Origin: Tepidiphilus sp. J10
GTDB lineage: Bacteria > Pseudomonadota > Gammaproteobacteria > Burkholderiales > Thiobacillaceae
Assembly (NCBI GenBank): GCA_945897955.1
Contig: CAMDGQ010000035.1
Span: forward strand, 1 to 43,693
Reading direction: 5' to 3'
DNA length: 43,693 nucleotides
Part shown: in pieces, positions 9,545 to 18,534 of the stretch
Layout: every line of letters starts with the position of its first letter
Position numbering within the stretch: position 1 is the stretch's first letter
Notes under the pieces: model-generated
Seen by the model: only the letters and a program-made list of their open reading frames with translations
What the model was told of the DNA's origin: nothing
Databases searched by the model: none
Program-made: the position numbers and the translations under genes

Positions 9545-9576
9545 GGAAGAAAAGCATTGGAAAGAAGTTCCAATGC
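9545..9576 (-). terminator. Leader hairpin with T-tract upstream of the large RTX gene (possible attenuator)
   Basis: A perfect 9-bp stem (GCATTGGAA at 9554-9562 with TTCCAATGC at 9568-9576, 5-nt loop) is followed on the minus strand by TTTTCTT. It lies in the expected 5' leader, about 50 bases before the start codon, and has the form of an intrinsic terminator. Confidence 0.5.
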
Positions 9577-9589
9577 AGGATATGTGGTC

Positions 9590-9619
9590 ATTATCACGGG
9601 GGTTGATGAACCCCGTCAA
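9590..9619 (-). promoter_or_regulatory. Candidate promoter with palindromic operator for the large RTX gene
   Basis: On the minus strand TTGACG (9619-9614) and GATAAT (9595-9590) are 18 bp apart, close to the sigma-70 consensus. The spacer is almost filled by a perfect inverted repeat, GGGGTT-4 nt-AACCCC (9599-9614). A repressor or activator bound there would control the promoter directly. The remainder of the 9505-9743 gap holds a weak TTGGTT/AACCAA repeat at 9693-9711 and nothing else I recognise. Confidence 0.5.
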
Positions 9620-9743
9620 CGTGGGCATTTATTCCACAATAAGCAGACAACAATATCTACAAAAAATCGCGGAATAGCCCTAGGAATCCCCCTTGGTTCT
9701 TTTGTAACCAACGAGTTAGCGGGAGTTGCCTGTATTTTTGAGC

Positions 9744-10346
9744 CTAACCGCCCTTGCTCAGCCAGATCAGGCTATCGAATCGCGCCCGGGCCTCGACATC
9801 CACTTTGATCCGGGCAATACCGGCCGATCCGACATTGATGTGATACGCCTGCGTACAAGGAAGCCCGAGTGCGTGACAGATCGCCATCCGAATCACCCCG
9901 GCATGCGCCACGACGAGGACATGCTGACCGGCATGGCGTTGATGGATTTCCTCATAGGCGGCGATCACGCGACCATGAAAGTCGGCCAGCGCTTCAGCAC
10001 CCTGCGGTCGGTTGGCAACAGGATCGAGCTTGAAGTTGAGGATGGCATCCGGATCGCGCCGTTTGAGCTGTTCGGCGGTCCGGCCTTCCCATTCACCAAA
10101 TCCGACCTCCGCCAGTCGGGCGTCGTAATGCAACGGCAGTGCAATGTCCTCGGACAGCCATTCGGCGAATGCGCTGCAACGGCTCAATGGCGAACTGATG
10201 ATGGCAGACCACGGTTTTTCGCCGGCAGTTGCTGCACGCATCTGCGCCCAGCCTTTTTCGGATAGCGGGTCGTCAGTCTGGCCGCGATATTTTTTACCGC
10301 CAACGGGCTCGCCGTGCCGCAGGAAATCGAGTGTCGTCGTAGTCAT
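9744..10346 (-). CDS. Histidine phosphatase family protein (alpha-ribazole-phosphatase-like)
   Basis: A 200-residue member of the phosphoglycerate mutase/histidine phosphatase family. R10-H11-G12 near the N-terminus gives the phospho-accepting histidine, E13 follows, and the second catalytic histidine is in VVAHAGVIR near residue 148. The YRGQTDDPLSEKGWAQM stretch resembles CobC-type proteins of proteobacteria, which remove phosphate from alpha-ribazole-phosphate during cobalamin synthesis, but no cobalamin genes are near, so the substrate is uncertain. The gene starts 9 bases after the ParA gene ends, so the two are probably co-transcribed. It is cytoplasmic, with no signal peptide. Confidence 0.85.
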   Translation of the reverse strand: MTTTTLDFLRHGEPVGGKKYRGQTDDPLSEKGWAQMRAATAGEKPWSAIISSPLSRCSAFAEWLSEDIALPLHYDARLAEVGFGEWEGRTAEQLKRRDPDAILNFKLDPVANRPQGAEALADFHGRVIAAYEEIHQRHAGQHVLVVAHAGVIRMAICHALGLPCTQAYHINVGSAGIARIKVDVEARARFDSLIWLSKGG

Positions 10347-10355
10347 GGCAATCCT

Positions 10356-11009
10356 TCAGCGCCCGCGCAGCAGGCTTTCCACTTCACGCCGCAAGGCATC
10401 CACTTCCATTACCGCCAGTGCAGCGCGACTGCCCAGCGACAGGATACTGCCTCCCAACGCGGCGCACTGGCGGTAAGCCGTGCGGCTCTTCAGGCTGGCG
10501 GCGAGCATCGGGATGCCGAACTCCGGCAACATGGCGAGCACTTCGCGCGCCAGCACCGTATTGGGTTGCATCTGGTTCACCACCAGGCGCGCTTCGAGTT
10601 CCGGATTCTTGTTGCGCGCCAGAACGATGGCTTCCCGGATACGCACCGAGGCCCACAGATCAAGCGGCGAGGGAATCACCGGCACCAATGCCAGATGCGC
10701 AGCACGCAAGGCGCTGGCAGTGACCGGCGCGCTGGCCGCCGGCGGGCTGTCGATGACGATGTAATCGAATTCCTCCGCGCGCTTGCGCAGCGCCTTGTGC
10801 AACTTGTTTTCTTCGCCGGAGACATCCTCTACCTGCGCCGGAAACCCCCCGCCCATGCCGGACCAATGCACTGCGGTGTTCTGTGCGTCGGCATCGGCAA
10901 CCAGAACACGCTTGCCTCGATCCGCCAGACTGCCGGCCAGCAGCATGGTCAGCGTGGTCTTGCCGGCTCCACCCTTCTGATTGACGACAGCGATAATTTT
11001 TGCGCTCAT
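10356..11009 (-). CDS. ParA/MinD-family ATPase (orphan)
   Basis: A 217-residue ParA-type P-loop ATPase. The deviant Walker A KGGAGKTT occurs at residues 12-19 and the Walker B-like YIVIDSPP near residue 86. ParA proteins form ATP-dependent dimers that position DNA or protein cargo. No ParB gene or parS-like site accompanies it, and it is shorter than chromosomal ParA, so it more resembles orphan ParA/ParC-type cargo-positioning ATPases. It is divergent from fabI with a ~110-bp intergenic region and is followed after 9 bases by the histidine phosphatase gene. Confidence 0.85.
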   Translation of the reverse strand: MSAKIIAVVNQKGGAGKTTLTMLLAGSLADRGKRVLVADADAQNTAVHWSGMGGGFPAQVEDVSGEENKLHKALRKRAEEFDYIVIDSPPAASAPVTASALRAAHLALVPVIPSPLDLWASVRIREAIVLARNKNPELEARLVVNQMQPNTVLAREVLAMLPEFGIPMLAASLKSRTAYRQCAALGGSILSLGSRAALAVMEVDALRREVESLLRGR

Positions 11010-11061
11010 GCAGCTTGCTCCAGGGATTCTTTCGATTAATCGGGTGATGGTATCGCCATGC

Positions 11062-11097
11062 TTAGTCGGATGCAGCCGCGTAGGTATAATTCGCGCG
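11062..11097 (+). promoter_or_regulatory. Candidate sigma-70 promoter for fabI
   Basis: A perfect TATAAT at 11085-11090 lies 31 bases before the fabI start. The expected -35 position (TTAGTC, 11062-11067) is poor. The assignment rests mainly on the -10 box and its place in the divergent parA-fabI gap. Confidence 0.45.
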
Positions 11098-11121
11098 TTT
11101 CAAATTACCAGGATTCGACTC

Positions 11122-11916
11122 ATGGGCTTTCTCGCTGGCAAGAAGATTCTCATCACCGGTCTGCTCAGCAACCGTTCGATTGCCTATGGCGTCGCCAAAT
11201 GCTGCCACCGCGAGGGGGCCGAACTGGCCTTCACGTATCAGGGCGAAAAAGTAAAGGATCGTGTGCTGGGTCTGGTCAACGAGTTCAGCAGCGAAGCCCC
11301 AATGCTGTTCCCCTGCGACGTCAGCAGCGATGCGGAAATCACCGCCCTGTTCGACAGTCTGGGCAAACACTGGGATGGACTCGACGGTCTGGTGCATTCG
11401 ATCGCCTATGTGCCGAAAGAGGCGCTGGTCGGCAGTTATCTCGATTACGTCACGCGCGAGAACTTCCAGATCGCACATGACATCTCCAGCTATTCCTTCA
11501 CCGCACTGGCCAAGGCCGGTTTGCCGATGATGCTTGGTCGCAATGCCGCCATGCTGACCATGAGCTATCTCGGTGCGGTGCGTTCGGTGCCGCATTACAA
11601 CGTCATGGGTCTGGCCAAGGCCAGCCTGGAAGCCAGCGTGTATTACCTGGCTTCCAGCGTTGGACCGAAGGGTATCCGGGTCAATGGACTCTCCGCCGGC
11701 CCGATCAAGACGCTGGCCGCTTCCGGCATCGCCGATTTCAACAAACTGCTGGCCTGGGGTGAAAAACACTCGCCGCTCCGCCGTAACGTCACCATCGAAG
11801 AAGTCGGCAATGTCGCCGCATTCCTGCTTTCCGACCTGTCTTCCGGTATTACCGGCGAAATCACCTATGTCGATTCCGGTTTCAGCAGCACGGCGGGTTT
11901 ATCGACGGATGATTGA
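11122..11916 (+). CDS. fabI: Enoyl-[acyl-carrier-protein] reductase [NADH] FabI
   Basis: A 264-residue short-chain dehydrogenase-type enoyl-ACP reductase that catalyses the last reduction of each fatty acid elongation cycle in the cytoplasm. The N-terminus ([20 protein letters not shown]) carries the FabI cofactor-binding pattern. Y149, Y159 and K166 match the family's Tyr...Tyr-x6-Lys active site (SYLG and HYNVMGLAK). I chose ATG 11122, with AGGA eight bases upstream, although the frame stays open further 5'; the FabI family begins here. It is monocistronic: a long palindromic terminator follows three bases after the stop, and ppiD converges from the other side. Confidence 0.97.
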   Translation: MGFLAGKKILITGLLSNRSIAYGVAKCCHREGAELAFTYQGEKVKDRVLGLVNEFSSEAPMLFPCDVSSDAEITALFDSLGKHWDGLDGLVHSIAYVPKEALVGSYLDYVTRENFQIAHDISSYSFTALAKAGLPMMLGRNAAMLTMSYLGAVRSVPHYNVMGLAKASLEASVYYLASSVGPKGIRVNGLSAGPIKTLAASGIADFNKLLAWGEKHSPLRRNVTIEEVGNVAAFLLSDLSSGITGEITYVDSGFSSTAGLSTDD

Positions 11917-11919
11917 GTC

Positions 11920-11973
11920 CATCGCGGACAACAAAAAAGCCGGGCAAGCCCGGCTTTTTTGTTGTCCGCGATG
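11920..11973. terminator. Bidirectional terminator, 54-bp perfect palindrome
   Basis: Two perfectly complementary 26-nt arms (11920-11945 and 11948-11973) flank an AA dinucleotide. The core GCCGGGC/GCCCGGC is bordered by six A and six T residues, so it reads as an intrinsic terminator on both strands, serving fabI (+) and ppiD (-). The arms extend about 13 bp beyond the usual terminator stem on each side. Confidence 0.9.
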
Positions 11974-11979
11974 ACCGGA

Positions 11980-13860
11980 TCACTCTGCTTTGGGGTCCAG
12001 CGCAGTTGCTTGGATATTGATCTTCGTCCGTGCCTTGGCACTTTCCATGTAGGCACGCATTTCTTCCAGCGCCAGCATGCGGCGCAGATCACTGCTCATG
12101 GCCTTGAGTTGCTCCTCGGGGAACTGACTGTCCATGACACGGTTTATGCGATAAAGGCGATAACCCTCGGCGGTCTCGGCCCCGACCCAAACAGGTAACT
12201 TGCTTGACTTGGCAGAGAAGATTGCGCGCAGAGAAGCGGTGGGAATATTCAGTGGCTGCATGCGGGAAACACTCATCGCAGCGGACAGCGTAGTCGGCAC
12301 AGTTGCCAGTTGCTCATCGACAAGCCGCTCTTTCAGCGCCTTGTTCCCGGCTTCAACCGCAAGCTTTCGAGCGGCAGCAAGCGTCAGGCGGGTACGAATT
12401 TCCGCCGCGACGTCAGCCAATGGTCGCGCCCCGGCCGGACGGTGCTCGATGACACGAGCGGAAACCAGGGTATTGGGAGCCACTTCGACTGCCTCCACAT
12501 TCTGTTTCTTCTTGAGCGAGTCCTCGCTAAGCAATGCATTCATCAACCGGGCATCGCCCAGCATGGGCGGCTGGGCATTGCCCTGGCCAATCCAGCCGCT
12601 TTCCTCAATGACCAGACCGAATTCCTTGGCGGCGGGCGCGAGATTCTCGGGTTGTTCGTACACCAGATTGCTGAACCGCTCGGCGGCTTCGACAAACCGC
12701 TTCTGGGCCTCCTGCTGGCGCAGCGACTTGGCGATATCTTCCTTGACGACCTCGAAGCCCATCTTCGCCCCGCCTACAACGCCATCAAGGCGAATGATAT
12801 GAAAGCCGAACTGGCTTTCCACCGGCCCCTGAATCTCGCCCTGCTTCATCCCCCAAACCGCATCGGCGAACGGCTTCACCATCATGTCGCGCGAGAACAG
12901 GCCCAGATCTCCACCGTTGGCGCCGGAAGCGGGGTCTTGCGAATGCTGGCGCGCCAGATCGGCGAACTTGGCCGGCGCCTTGCGCACTTCGGCCAGCAAC
13001 TGCTCGGCGCGAGCTTTGGCTGCCTGCTTGGCGGCGGCATCCGCACCGGTATCCAGCTTGATCAGAATATGGCTTGCGCGACGCTGCTCAGGCTCCTGGA
13101 ATTGCGCCTGATTTTCGTCGAAGTATTTACGCACCTGAGCATCGCTGATCTGCACAGCCGCCGCCAGGGCATCCTGCGACAGGGTCAGATACTGGACACG
13201 AACCATTGCGGGAGTTGCGTACCTGGCCTGATTAGCCTTGTATTCGGCCTCCACAGCCTTATCGTCGATGCTGACCGAAGCGCTGTAGTTCTTCTGGTCA
13301 AAAATGGCTTCGTTCACTTCACGCTGCTGCGCCAATAGTTTGGCCAATCGGTTTGTACTCGGCTTGGGGGCGACCGCTCCTTCGCCATAACTGATCTGAA
13401 CCTGCTTGAGCAGCAAATCCTTGCCAATCAAAGCCATCAATTCACCGCGCGACATGCCGCGCCCAGCCAGCCAGGCATCCATCCGCTGTTCGGAGAACTT
13501 GCCGTTTTCCTGAAAGACATCAACCCCGGTCAGCACCGACTGAATCTGGGGATCAAGTACGGTAAAGCCGGCCTTGTTCGCGAATTGGGTCAGCACGCTC
13601 GAATTGACGAGTTGTTCGATCACCAGTTTGCGCAAGGCTTTTTCCTCGACCTTGGCATCCATCTGCTCCTGTTGCTCTTTCAGCGCCTTGCCGAATTCGC
13701 GCTGACTGATTTCAACATCGCCCACTGATGCAACCGGAGGTTCCTTTCCCCCGCCGCTGATATAGGAATCAACTCCCCATAAAGCGAATGGGACGATCAG
13801 CAACAGCAGGATCACCTTGGCAATCCAGCCTTGGGAACGTTCACGAATGGCTTCTAGCAT
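11980..13860 (-). CDS. ppiD: Periplasmic folding chaperone/peptidyl-prolyl isomerase PpiD
   Basis: A 626-residue membrane-anchored periplasmic chaperone that helps outer-membrane and periplasmic proteins leave the Sec channel. One transmembrane segment lies at residues ~13-31 (WIAKVILLLLIVPFALWGV). A SurA-like N-terminal region spans ~35-180, and a parvulin (PPIC) domain ~255-362 contains RRASHILIK, GGDLGLFSRDMMVKPF and FGFHIIRLDG. A second degenerate region follows to the C-terminus. ATG 13860 (MLEAIRERSQGW) fits the family; a TTG six codons upstream is possible, but neither has a strong ribosome site. fabI and ppiD are frequent neighbours in betaproteobacteria. The gene ends just before the shared palindromic terminator. 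Confidence 0.93.
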   Translation of the reverse strand: MLEAIRERSQGWIAKVILLLLIVPFALWGVDSYISGGGKEPPVASVGDVEISQREFGKALKEQQEQMDAKVEEKALRKLVIEQLVNSSVLTQFANKAGFTVLDPQIQSVLTGVDVFQENGKFSEQRMDAWLAGRGMSRGELMALIGKDLLLKQVQISYGEGAVAPKPSTNRLAKLLAQQREVNEAIFDQKNYSASVSIDDKAVEAEYKANQARYATPAMVRVQYLTLSQDALAAAVQISDAQVRKYFDENQAQFQEPEQRRASHILIKLDTGADAAAKQAAKARAEQLLAEVRKAPAKFADLARQHSQDPASGANGGDLGLFSRDMMVKPFADAVWGMKQGEIQGPVESQFGFHIIRLDGVVGGAKMGFEVVKEDIAKSLRQQEAQKRFVEAAERFSNLVYEQPENLAPAAKEFGLVIEESGWIGQGNAQPPMLGDARLMNALLSEDSLKKKQNVEAVEVAPNTLVSARVIEHRPAGARPLADVAAEIRTRLTLAAARKLAVEAGNKALKERLVDEQLATVPTTLSAAMSVSRMQPLNIPTASLRAIFSAKSSKLPVWVGAETAEGYRLYRINRVMDSQFPEEQLKAMSSDLRRMLALEEMRAYMESAKARTKINIQATALDPKAE

Positions 13861-13947
13861 GGCGATTAAATCACTCAAACAGAGTCAAAAAAACGAACTT
13901 CAAAAACATGTTCGCCGGAAAAATACAGACACAAGCTATTGATTAAC

Positions 13948-14035
13948 TGGCGGAAGCGGTGAGATTCGAACTCACGAACGGTTTCCCGTTGCCGGTTTTC
14001 AAGACCGGTGCAATCGACCACTCTGCCACGCTTCC
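13948..14035 (-). tRNA. tRNA-Ser (anticodon TGA)
   Basis: On the minus strand the sequence runs from GGAAGCG to CGCTTCC-G-CCA, so the acceptor stem closes with seven pairs and CCA is encoded. The anticodon loop reads CTTGAAA (anticodon TGA). The T arm has GTTCGAATC, and a long variable arm typical of class II serine tRNAs is present. The total length is 88 nt including CCA. Confidence 0.97.
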
Positions 14036-14114
14036 GAAGCGCGGCATTCTAACTTGGCTTGACGCCACTCCGAAACCGTCATTTCAGCCGAAATGGATTG
14101 ATTGGGGTTTACGG

Positions 14115-15422
14115 TCAGGCAAATGACGTCGCAGGCTGCGCGATGGAACTGAAAACATCGAAGTAGCCGGGAAAGGTTTTCGCGACACATTTCGGATCGT
14201 TGATCCGGATCGGGACGCCGCCCAGGCTGACCAGAGAGAAGCACATCGCCATGCGGTGATCGTCATAGGTGTCAATGACTGCGTTGGGAATCAACCTGGC
14301 GGGCGGGGTTACCCGGATGTAATCGGCGCCCTCTTCCACTGTTGCGCCGACCTTGCGCAGTTCCGTCGCCATCGCGGCGATGCGGTCGGTCTCCTTGACC
14401 CGCCAGGACGCGATATTGCGCAGCGTGCTGACGCCATCGGCAAACAGCGCCAGCACCGCAAGGGTCATCGCGGCATCCGGGATGTGGTTGCAGTCGAGAT
14501 CAATGGCCTGCAGTTTGCTGCCGCAGGCAAGGCGGCTTTCGATCCAGTTGGGTCCGAATCCGATTTCCGCCCCCATACGCGCCAGCGCCTCGGCGAATCG
14601 CACGTCGCCTTGAATACTGTTGCGGCCGACGCCTTCCACCCGCACGGGTCCGTGCCCGAGCGCGCCTGCGGCAAGGAAGTAGGAGGCTGAGGAAGCATCG
14701 CCCTCGACCTCGATTTCGCCCGGGCTCCGGTAAACAGTTGCCGGCACGGTGAAGCTCCGCCAGTCTTCCCGCTTCACCTCAACGCCGAATCGCCGCATCA
14801 GGTTGAGCGTGATCTCGACATACGGCTTGGAGATCAGTTCGCCCTCGACCCGGATCGTCACGGCACGTCCGAGCAAGGGCGCCGAAAGCAGCAGGCCCGT
14901 CAGGTATTGACTGGACACATTGCCTTTCACGCTGGCGACGGAATCAGCTTCACTGCTGGCAGGAGACATCGCCAGCGGCGGAAACCCCTCATTGCCGAGA
15001 TAGCTGATTTGCGCGCCAAGCTGACGCAGCGCGTTGACCAGATCGCCGATCGGGCGCTCGTGCATGCGCGGAATGCCAGTCAGGGTGTACTGACCGCCGG
15101 CCAGCGCGGTGGCTGCGGTCAGCGAGCGAAACGCTGTGCCGGCATTGCCGAGGAACAGTTCGGCCTGCTTCACGGGGAATGCACCACCAACACCATCAAC
15201 CAGATACTCGTCACTGTTATCAAGGCGTTGCCATGCGACGCCAAGACGGGTCAACGATTCGAGCATGACCTGGGTGTCGTCCGAATCGAGCAGGCCCTTG
15301 ACCCGTGTTTTGCCGTTGGCCAGCGCGGCGAGCAGCAACATGCGGTTGGAGATGCTTTTCGAGCCGGGCAAGCGCACTTTGCCGCGAGCGCCGGAAAGCG
15401 CGGGGAGATCGAGAAATTGCAT
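14115..15422 (-). CDS. aroA: 3-phosphoshikimate 1-carboxyvinyltransferase (EPSP synthase)
   Basis: A 435-residue enzyme that joins shikimate-3-phosphate and phosphoenolpyruvate in the shikimate pathway. [10 protein letters not shown] at residues 18-27 is the substrate-binding lysine motif; [13 protein letters not shown] (91-103) and [10 protein letters not shown] near residue 385 are further signatures. Position 100 is serine where most class I enzymes have proline (P101 in E. coli numbering). It is the last gene of the run serC-serA-pheA-hisC-tyrA-aroA, 21 bases after tyrA. The usual downstream cmk-rpsA pair is absent; tRNA-Ser and ppiD follow instead. Confidence 0.97.
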   Translation of the reverse strand: MQFLDLPALSGARGKVRLPGSKSISNRMLLLAALANGKTRVKGLLDSDDTQVMLESLTRLGVAWQRLDNSDEYLVDGVGGAFPVKQAELFLGNAGTAFRSLTAATALAGGQYTLTGIPRMHERPIGDLVNALRQLGAQISYLGNEGFPPLAMSPASSEADSVASVKGNVSSQYLTGLLLSAPLLGRAVTIRVEGELISKPYVEITLNLMRRFGVEVKREDWRSFTVPATVYRSPGEIEVEGDASSASYFLAAGALGHGPVRVEGVGRNSIQGDVRFAEALARMGAEIGFGPNWIESRLACGSKLQAIDLDCNHIPDAAMTLAVLALFADGVSTLRNIASWRVKETDRIAAMATELRKVGATVEEGADYIRVTPPARLIPNAVIDTYDDHRMAMCFSLVSLGGVPIRINDPKCVAKTFPGYFDVFSSIAQPATSFA

Positions 15423-15443
15423 GAAATTGATCCGAGGTTTTAA

Positions 15444-16316
15444 CTATTCGTTGTATTTGCCTTGCAGCCAGTTACTGCGCGCTTCGCGGGCGCGGGCGAA
15501 AAGCTCCTCCAGCGCCTGGCCATCGCGGGCTTCAATCAATGCGCGCACAGACTTCAATTTATCGCCCAGGGCATCCAGCTCATGCATCAAGGCGTCGGCA
15601 TTGGCCAGGGTGATATCGCGCCACATTTCGGGATGACTACCGGCGATACGGGTGGCATCGCGCAAGCCCGCCCCGGCGTAGCGGAAGTAAATCTCCGCCA
15701 GCGGCCGACTGGCGAGCTCTTCCATCAGCGCGAAAGACAGCAGGTGCGGCAAATGGCTGACTGCAGCGAACACCTGATCATGCAATGCCGCATCCATGCA
15801 TGCGACTCGCGCACCGCATGCGCGCCAGAGCGCTTCGACGGTTTCGACATCGGCAGCCCGATTTTCCGGCAGCGGCGTCAGGATCAGTGGCTTGTCGGCA
15901 TAAAGACCCGGCCTTGCGGCGATGGCGCCATTGGTCTCGGCGCCTGCAATCGGGTGTCCGGGCACGAATTGATGAACACGCGCGCCGAGGCCCAGCCGGG
16001 CTGCGGCGATGACATCCTGCTTGGTGCTGCCCGCGTCGGTGACGATGCAGGTCGTTGGCAATACCGGCGCCAGCTCGGCAAAAAGCCCGGGCATTGCGCC
16101 GACTGGCGCTGCCAGCATGATCAGGTCGGCGCTTGCGGCGGCGCTTGCCAGGCCATCGCCGATTTCGTCAATGATGCCCAGCTTCAGCGCGGTTTCGAGG
16201 TTGGCGCGTCCACGGCCGATACCGGTGACACGCTGAACCTGACCCTGATTCTTCAAATCCAGCGCAAAAGAGCCTCCAATCAGGCCGACACCGACCACTA
16301 CCAGATGCTTGATCAT
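15444..16316 (-). CDS. tyrA: Prephenate dehydrogenase (tyrosine pathway)
   Basis: A 290-residue NAD(P)-dependent enzyme that converts prephenate to 4-hydroxyphenylpyruvate, or arogenate to tyrosine; the sequence alone does not settle which. The Rossmann motif GVGLIGGS lies at residues 9-16. GHPIAGAE and HDQVFAAVSHLPH carry the family's catalytic histidines. No chorismate mutase or ACT domain is fused to it. Its ATG overlaps the hisC stop by four bases (ATGA), indicating translational coupling. Confidence 0.94.
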   Translation of the reverse strand: MIKHLVVVGVGLIGGSFALDLKNQGQVQRVTGIGRGRANLETALKLGIIDEIGDGLASAAASADLIMLAAPVGAMPGLFAELAPVLPTTCIVTDAGSTKQDVIAAARLGLGARVHQFVPGHPIAGAETNGAIAARPGLYADKPLILTPLPENRAADVETVEALWRACGARVACMDAALHDQVFAAVSHLPHLLSFALMEELASRPLAEIYFRYAGAGLRDATRIAGSHPEMWRDITLANADALMHELDALGDKLKSVRALIEARDGQALEELFARAREARSNWLQGKYNE

Positions 16317-17431
16317 GCTTGCTCCAGGATTTCGGACAATGCCGCCAGAAAGCGCGCATTCTGCTCCGGCAAGCCAATGCTTACCCGCAGGTATTCGGGC
16401 ATGCCGTAATTGCCTACAGGACGCACGATGACGCCGCGCTTGAGCAGCGCCTGGAATACTTCGCCCGCCGGGCCGACCTTGACGCAGATGAAATTGCCGA
16501 AGGAAGGGATGAATTCGAGGCCAATGCGTTGAAAACCCTGAACCATCTGCGCCATGCCGGCATCGTTGACCCGCTTCGAGGCCGCAATGAACTCGGCATC
16601 GTCAATCGCCGCCGCCGCACCCAGCAAGGCGAGAGAGTTGACATTGAAGGGTTGCCGGACACGATTCAGCATGCCCGCCACATCGGGATGGGCCAGCGCA
16701 TAACCGACACGCAGGCCCGCCAGTCCGTAGGCTTTGGAGAAAGTGCGCGTCAGAATCAGATTTGGATAATCGGCTAGCCAGGCGACGCTGGGCGCTTGCA
16801 AATCGACATCGAGAAACTCGCCGTAGGCCTCATCCAGTACCACGATCACCTGTTCCGGTACGGATTTCAGGAAAGCCGCCAGTGACGCCGCATCAAGCAA
16901 TGTGCCGGTCGGGTTGTTGGGATTGGCGATGAATACCACGCGCGTGTCGTCACGGATCGCGGCAAGCATGGCAGCAAGGTCATGGCCGAAATCAAGCGCC
17001 GGAGTTTCAATGCCGATCGCGCCGGTCGCCTGGGTAACCAGGGGATAGACGGCGAAGGCGTGACGCGAATACACAGCCGAGGTTCCGGGCGCCAGAAACG
17101 CGCGTGCGACCAGTTCGAGTACATCGTTGGAGCCATTGCCGAGGACGATGCCGGACATGCCGATGTTGCCAAACTCGACGCCCAATTTGGCGGTGATGGC
17201 CGATTTCAATTCGAAACCGTTGCCATCCGGATAGAGCGCAAGTTCGTCGAGCGCGGCGGCGATGGCGGCGCGCGCCCTGGGGCTGACGCCAAGCGGGTTC
17301 TCATTCGAGGCCAGTTTGACAATGTCGGCTTCGGCAAGACCCATCTCGCGCGCAAGTTCGGAAATGGGCTTTCCGGGTTGATAGGGCGCGATGGCGCGGA
17401 CGTAGGCGGGAGCTAGATCACAGGAATGCAT
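16313..17431 (-). CDS. hisC: Histidinol-phosphate/aromatic aminotransferase
   Basis: A 372-residue class I/II PLP-dependent aminotransferase. FSKAYGLAGLRVGYAL carries the PLP lysine, K233; ASNENPLG (41-48), NPNNPTG (170-176) and the LDEAYGEF segment are typical of HisC. Located between pheA and tyrA, it most likely transaminates phenylpyruvate and 4-hydroxyphenylpyruvate, and may also act in histidine synthesis. I chose ATG 17431 because the longer frame would run into pheA and the family starts here; the ribosome site is weak. It overlaps tyrA by four bases. Confidence 0.92.
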   Translation of the reverse strand: MHSCDLAPAYVRAIAPYQPGKPISELAREMGLAEADIVKLASNENPLGVSPRARAAIAAALDELALYPDGNGFELKSAITAKLGVEFGNIGMSGIVLGNGSNDVLELVARAFLAPGTSAVYSRHAFAVYPLVTQATGAIGIETPALDFGHDLAAMLAAIRDDTRVVFIANPNNPTGTLLDAASLAAFLKSVPEQVIVVLDEAYGEFLDVDLQAPSVAWLADYPNLILTRTFSKAYGLAGLRVGYALAHPDVAGMLNRVRQPFNVNSLALLGAAAAIDDAEFIAASKRVNDAGMAQMVQGFQRIGLEFIPSFGNFICVKVGPAGEVFQALLKRGVIVRPVGNYGMPEYLRVSIGLPEQNARFLAALSEILEQA

Positions 17432-17451
17432 GGAGTAATGGGCGGCAAGCG

Positions 17452-18525
17452 CTAAACGGCGACCGGGTAGGCGCCAAGAATTTTCAGGAAGGAGCAATGT
17501 TCCTCGATGGCATGCAGCGCGGCCTGGATGTTGGGATCGGCGAAGTGGCCTTCGATATCGACATAGAACACATACTCCCAGGTGCCATTGCGAGCGGGAC
17601 GGGATTCCAGCTTGGACAGGCCGATGTCATGCCCGGCCAGGGGCGCGAGCAATTCCAGCAACGCACCCGGACGATTGCGGGCGGACAGCACGAGGGATGT
17701 TTTGTCCCGCCCCGACGGCGCGGTTTCTTCTCTGCCCAGCACCAGAAAACGTGTGGTGTTGTTGGCTTCATCTTCGATATCGCGGGCGACGATGACGAGT
17801 CCGTAACGCTCGGCGGCCAGTTCGCCGGCAATCGCGGCGGCATCCGGGTTATCCGCCGCCAACCTCGCTGCTTCGCCATTGCTGGTGGCCTGGATGGTTC
17901 GGACGCAGTGCAGATTCTGGTTGAGCCATTCGTGGCACTGCCCGAGTGATTGGGCATGCGAATAAATGACTTCAATGCCCTCCATGCCGGTCTTTCCAGT
18001 CGCACCACGCCGCATCAGACACTGGCGCACGCGCAGCATCACCTCGCCGCAGATTTTCAATGGACTGGTGAGCATCAGATCAAGCGTGCGATTGACGGCG
18101 CCTTCGGTAGAGTTTTCCACCGGCGCGATGCCATAGCTGGCCTCGCCGCGTTCAACCGCGCGGAACACATCGTCAATGCTGGCGCAGGCCAAGCCCTGGG
18201 TGGCATGGCCGAAATGCTTGATCGCAGCGGCTTCCGAAAAAGTGCCCTGCGGGCCCAGATAGGCGATGTTCAGCGGCTGTTCCAGCGCGCGGCACGCCGA
18301 CATGATTTCCTTGTACAGCACGGAAATGGATTCGGCCGGCAACGGCCCCGGATTGTCGGCCTGCATGCGCCGCACCACCTGGGCCTCCCGCTCGGGTTTG
18401 TAAACGATGCCGTTCTTCAGATGCCCGATGGTTTGAGCCAGGCTTGCCCGCTCGTTCAAAAGGCGCAGCACCTGGTCATCGACGGCGTCGATCTGCTTGC
18501 GGAGAGAAAGTAGTTCCTCGCTCAT
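17452..18525 (-). CDS. pheA: Bifunctional chorismate mutase/prephenate dehydratase
   Basis: A 357-residue P-protein: an AroQ-type chorismate mutase domain (residues ~1-85, starting SEELLSLRKQIDAVDDQVL), a prephenate dehydratase domain (~90-270, with GPQGTFSEAA and STEGAVNRTLD) and a C-terminal ACT domain (~280-350, with ESRPARNGTWEYVFYVD) for phenylalanine feedback. The enzyme makes phenylpyruvate from chorismate. I chose ATG 18525, nine bases after the serA stop; a TTG three codons upstream is the alternative. It is cytoplasmic and in the serine/aromatic operon. Confidence 0.96.
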   Translation of the reverse strand: MSEELLSLRKQIDAVDDQVLRLLNERASLAQTIGHLKNGIVYKPEREAQVVRRMQADNPGPLPAESISVLYKEIMSACRALEQPLNIAYLGPQGTFSEAAAIKHFGHATQGLACASIDDVFRAVERGEASYGIAPVENSTEGAVNRTLDLMLTSPLKICGEVMLRVRQCLMRRGATGKTGMEGIEVIYSHAQSLGQCHEWLNQNLHCVRTIQATSNGEAARLAADNPDAAAIAGELAAERYGLVIVARDIEDEANNTTRFLVLGREETAPSGRDKTSLVLSARNRPGALLELLAPLAGHDIGLSKLESRPARNGTWEYVFYVDIEGHFADPNIQAALHAIEEHCSFLKILGAYPVAV

Positions 18526-18534
18526 GGCGCTCAA

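Noticed and set aside
9693..9711. TTGGTT/AACCAA inverted repeat as terminator of the histidine phosphatase gene
   Set aside because: The stem is AT-rich and only 6 bp, and there is no T-tract after it on either strand.
12310..13338. A 342-codon plus-strand frame opposite ppiD
   Set aside because: It has no recognisable motif, while the opposite strand encodes a clear PpiD with a membrane anchor and parvulin domain.
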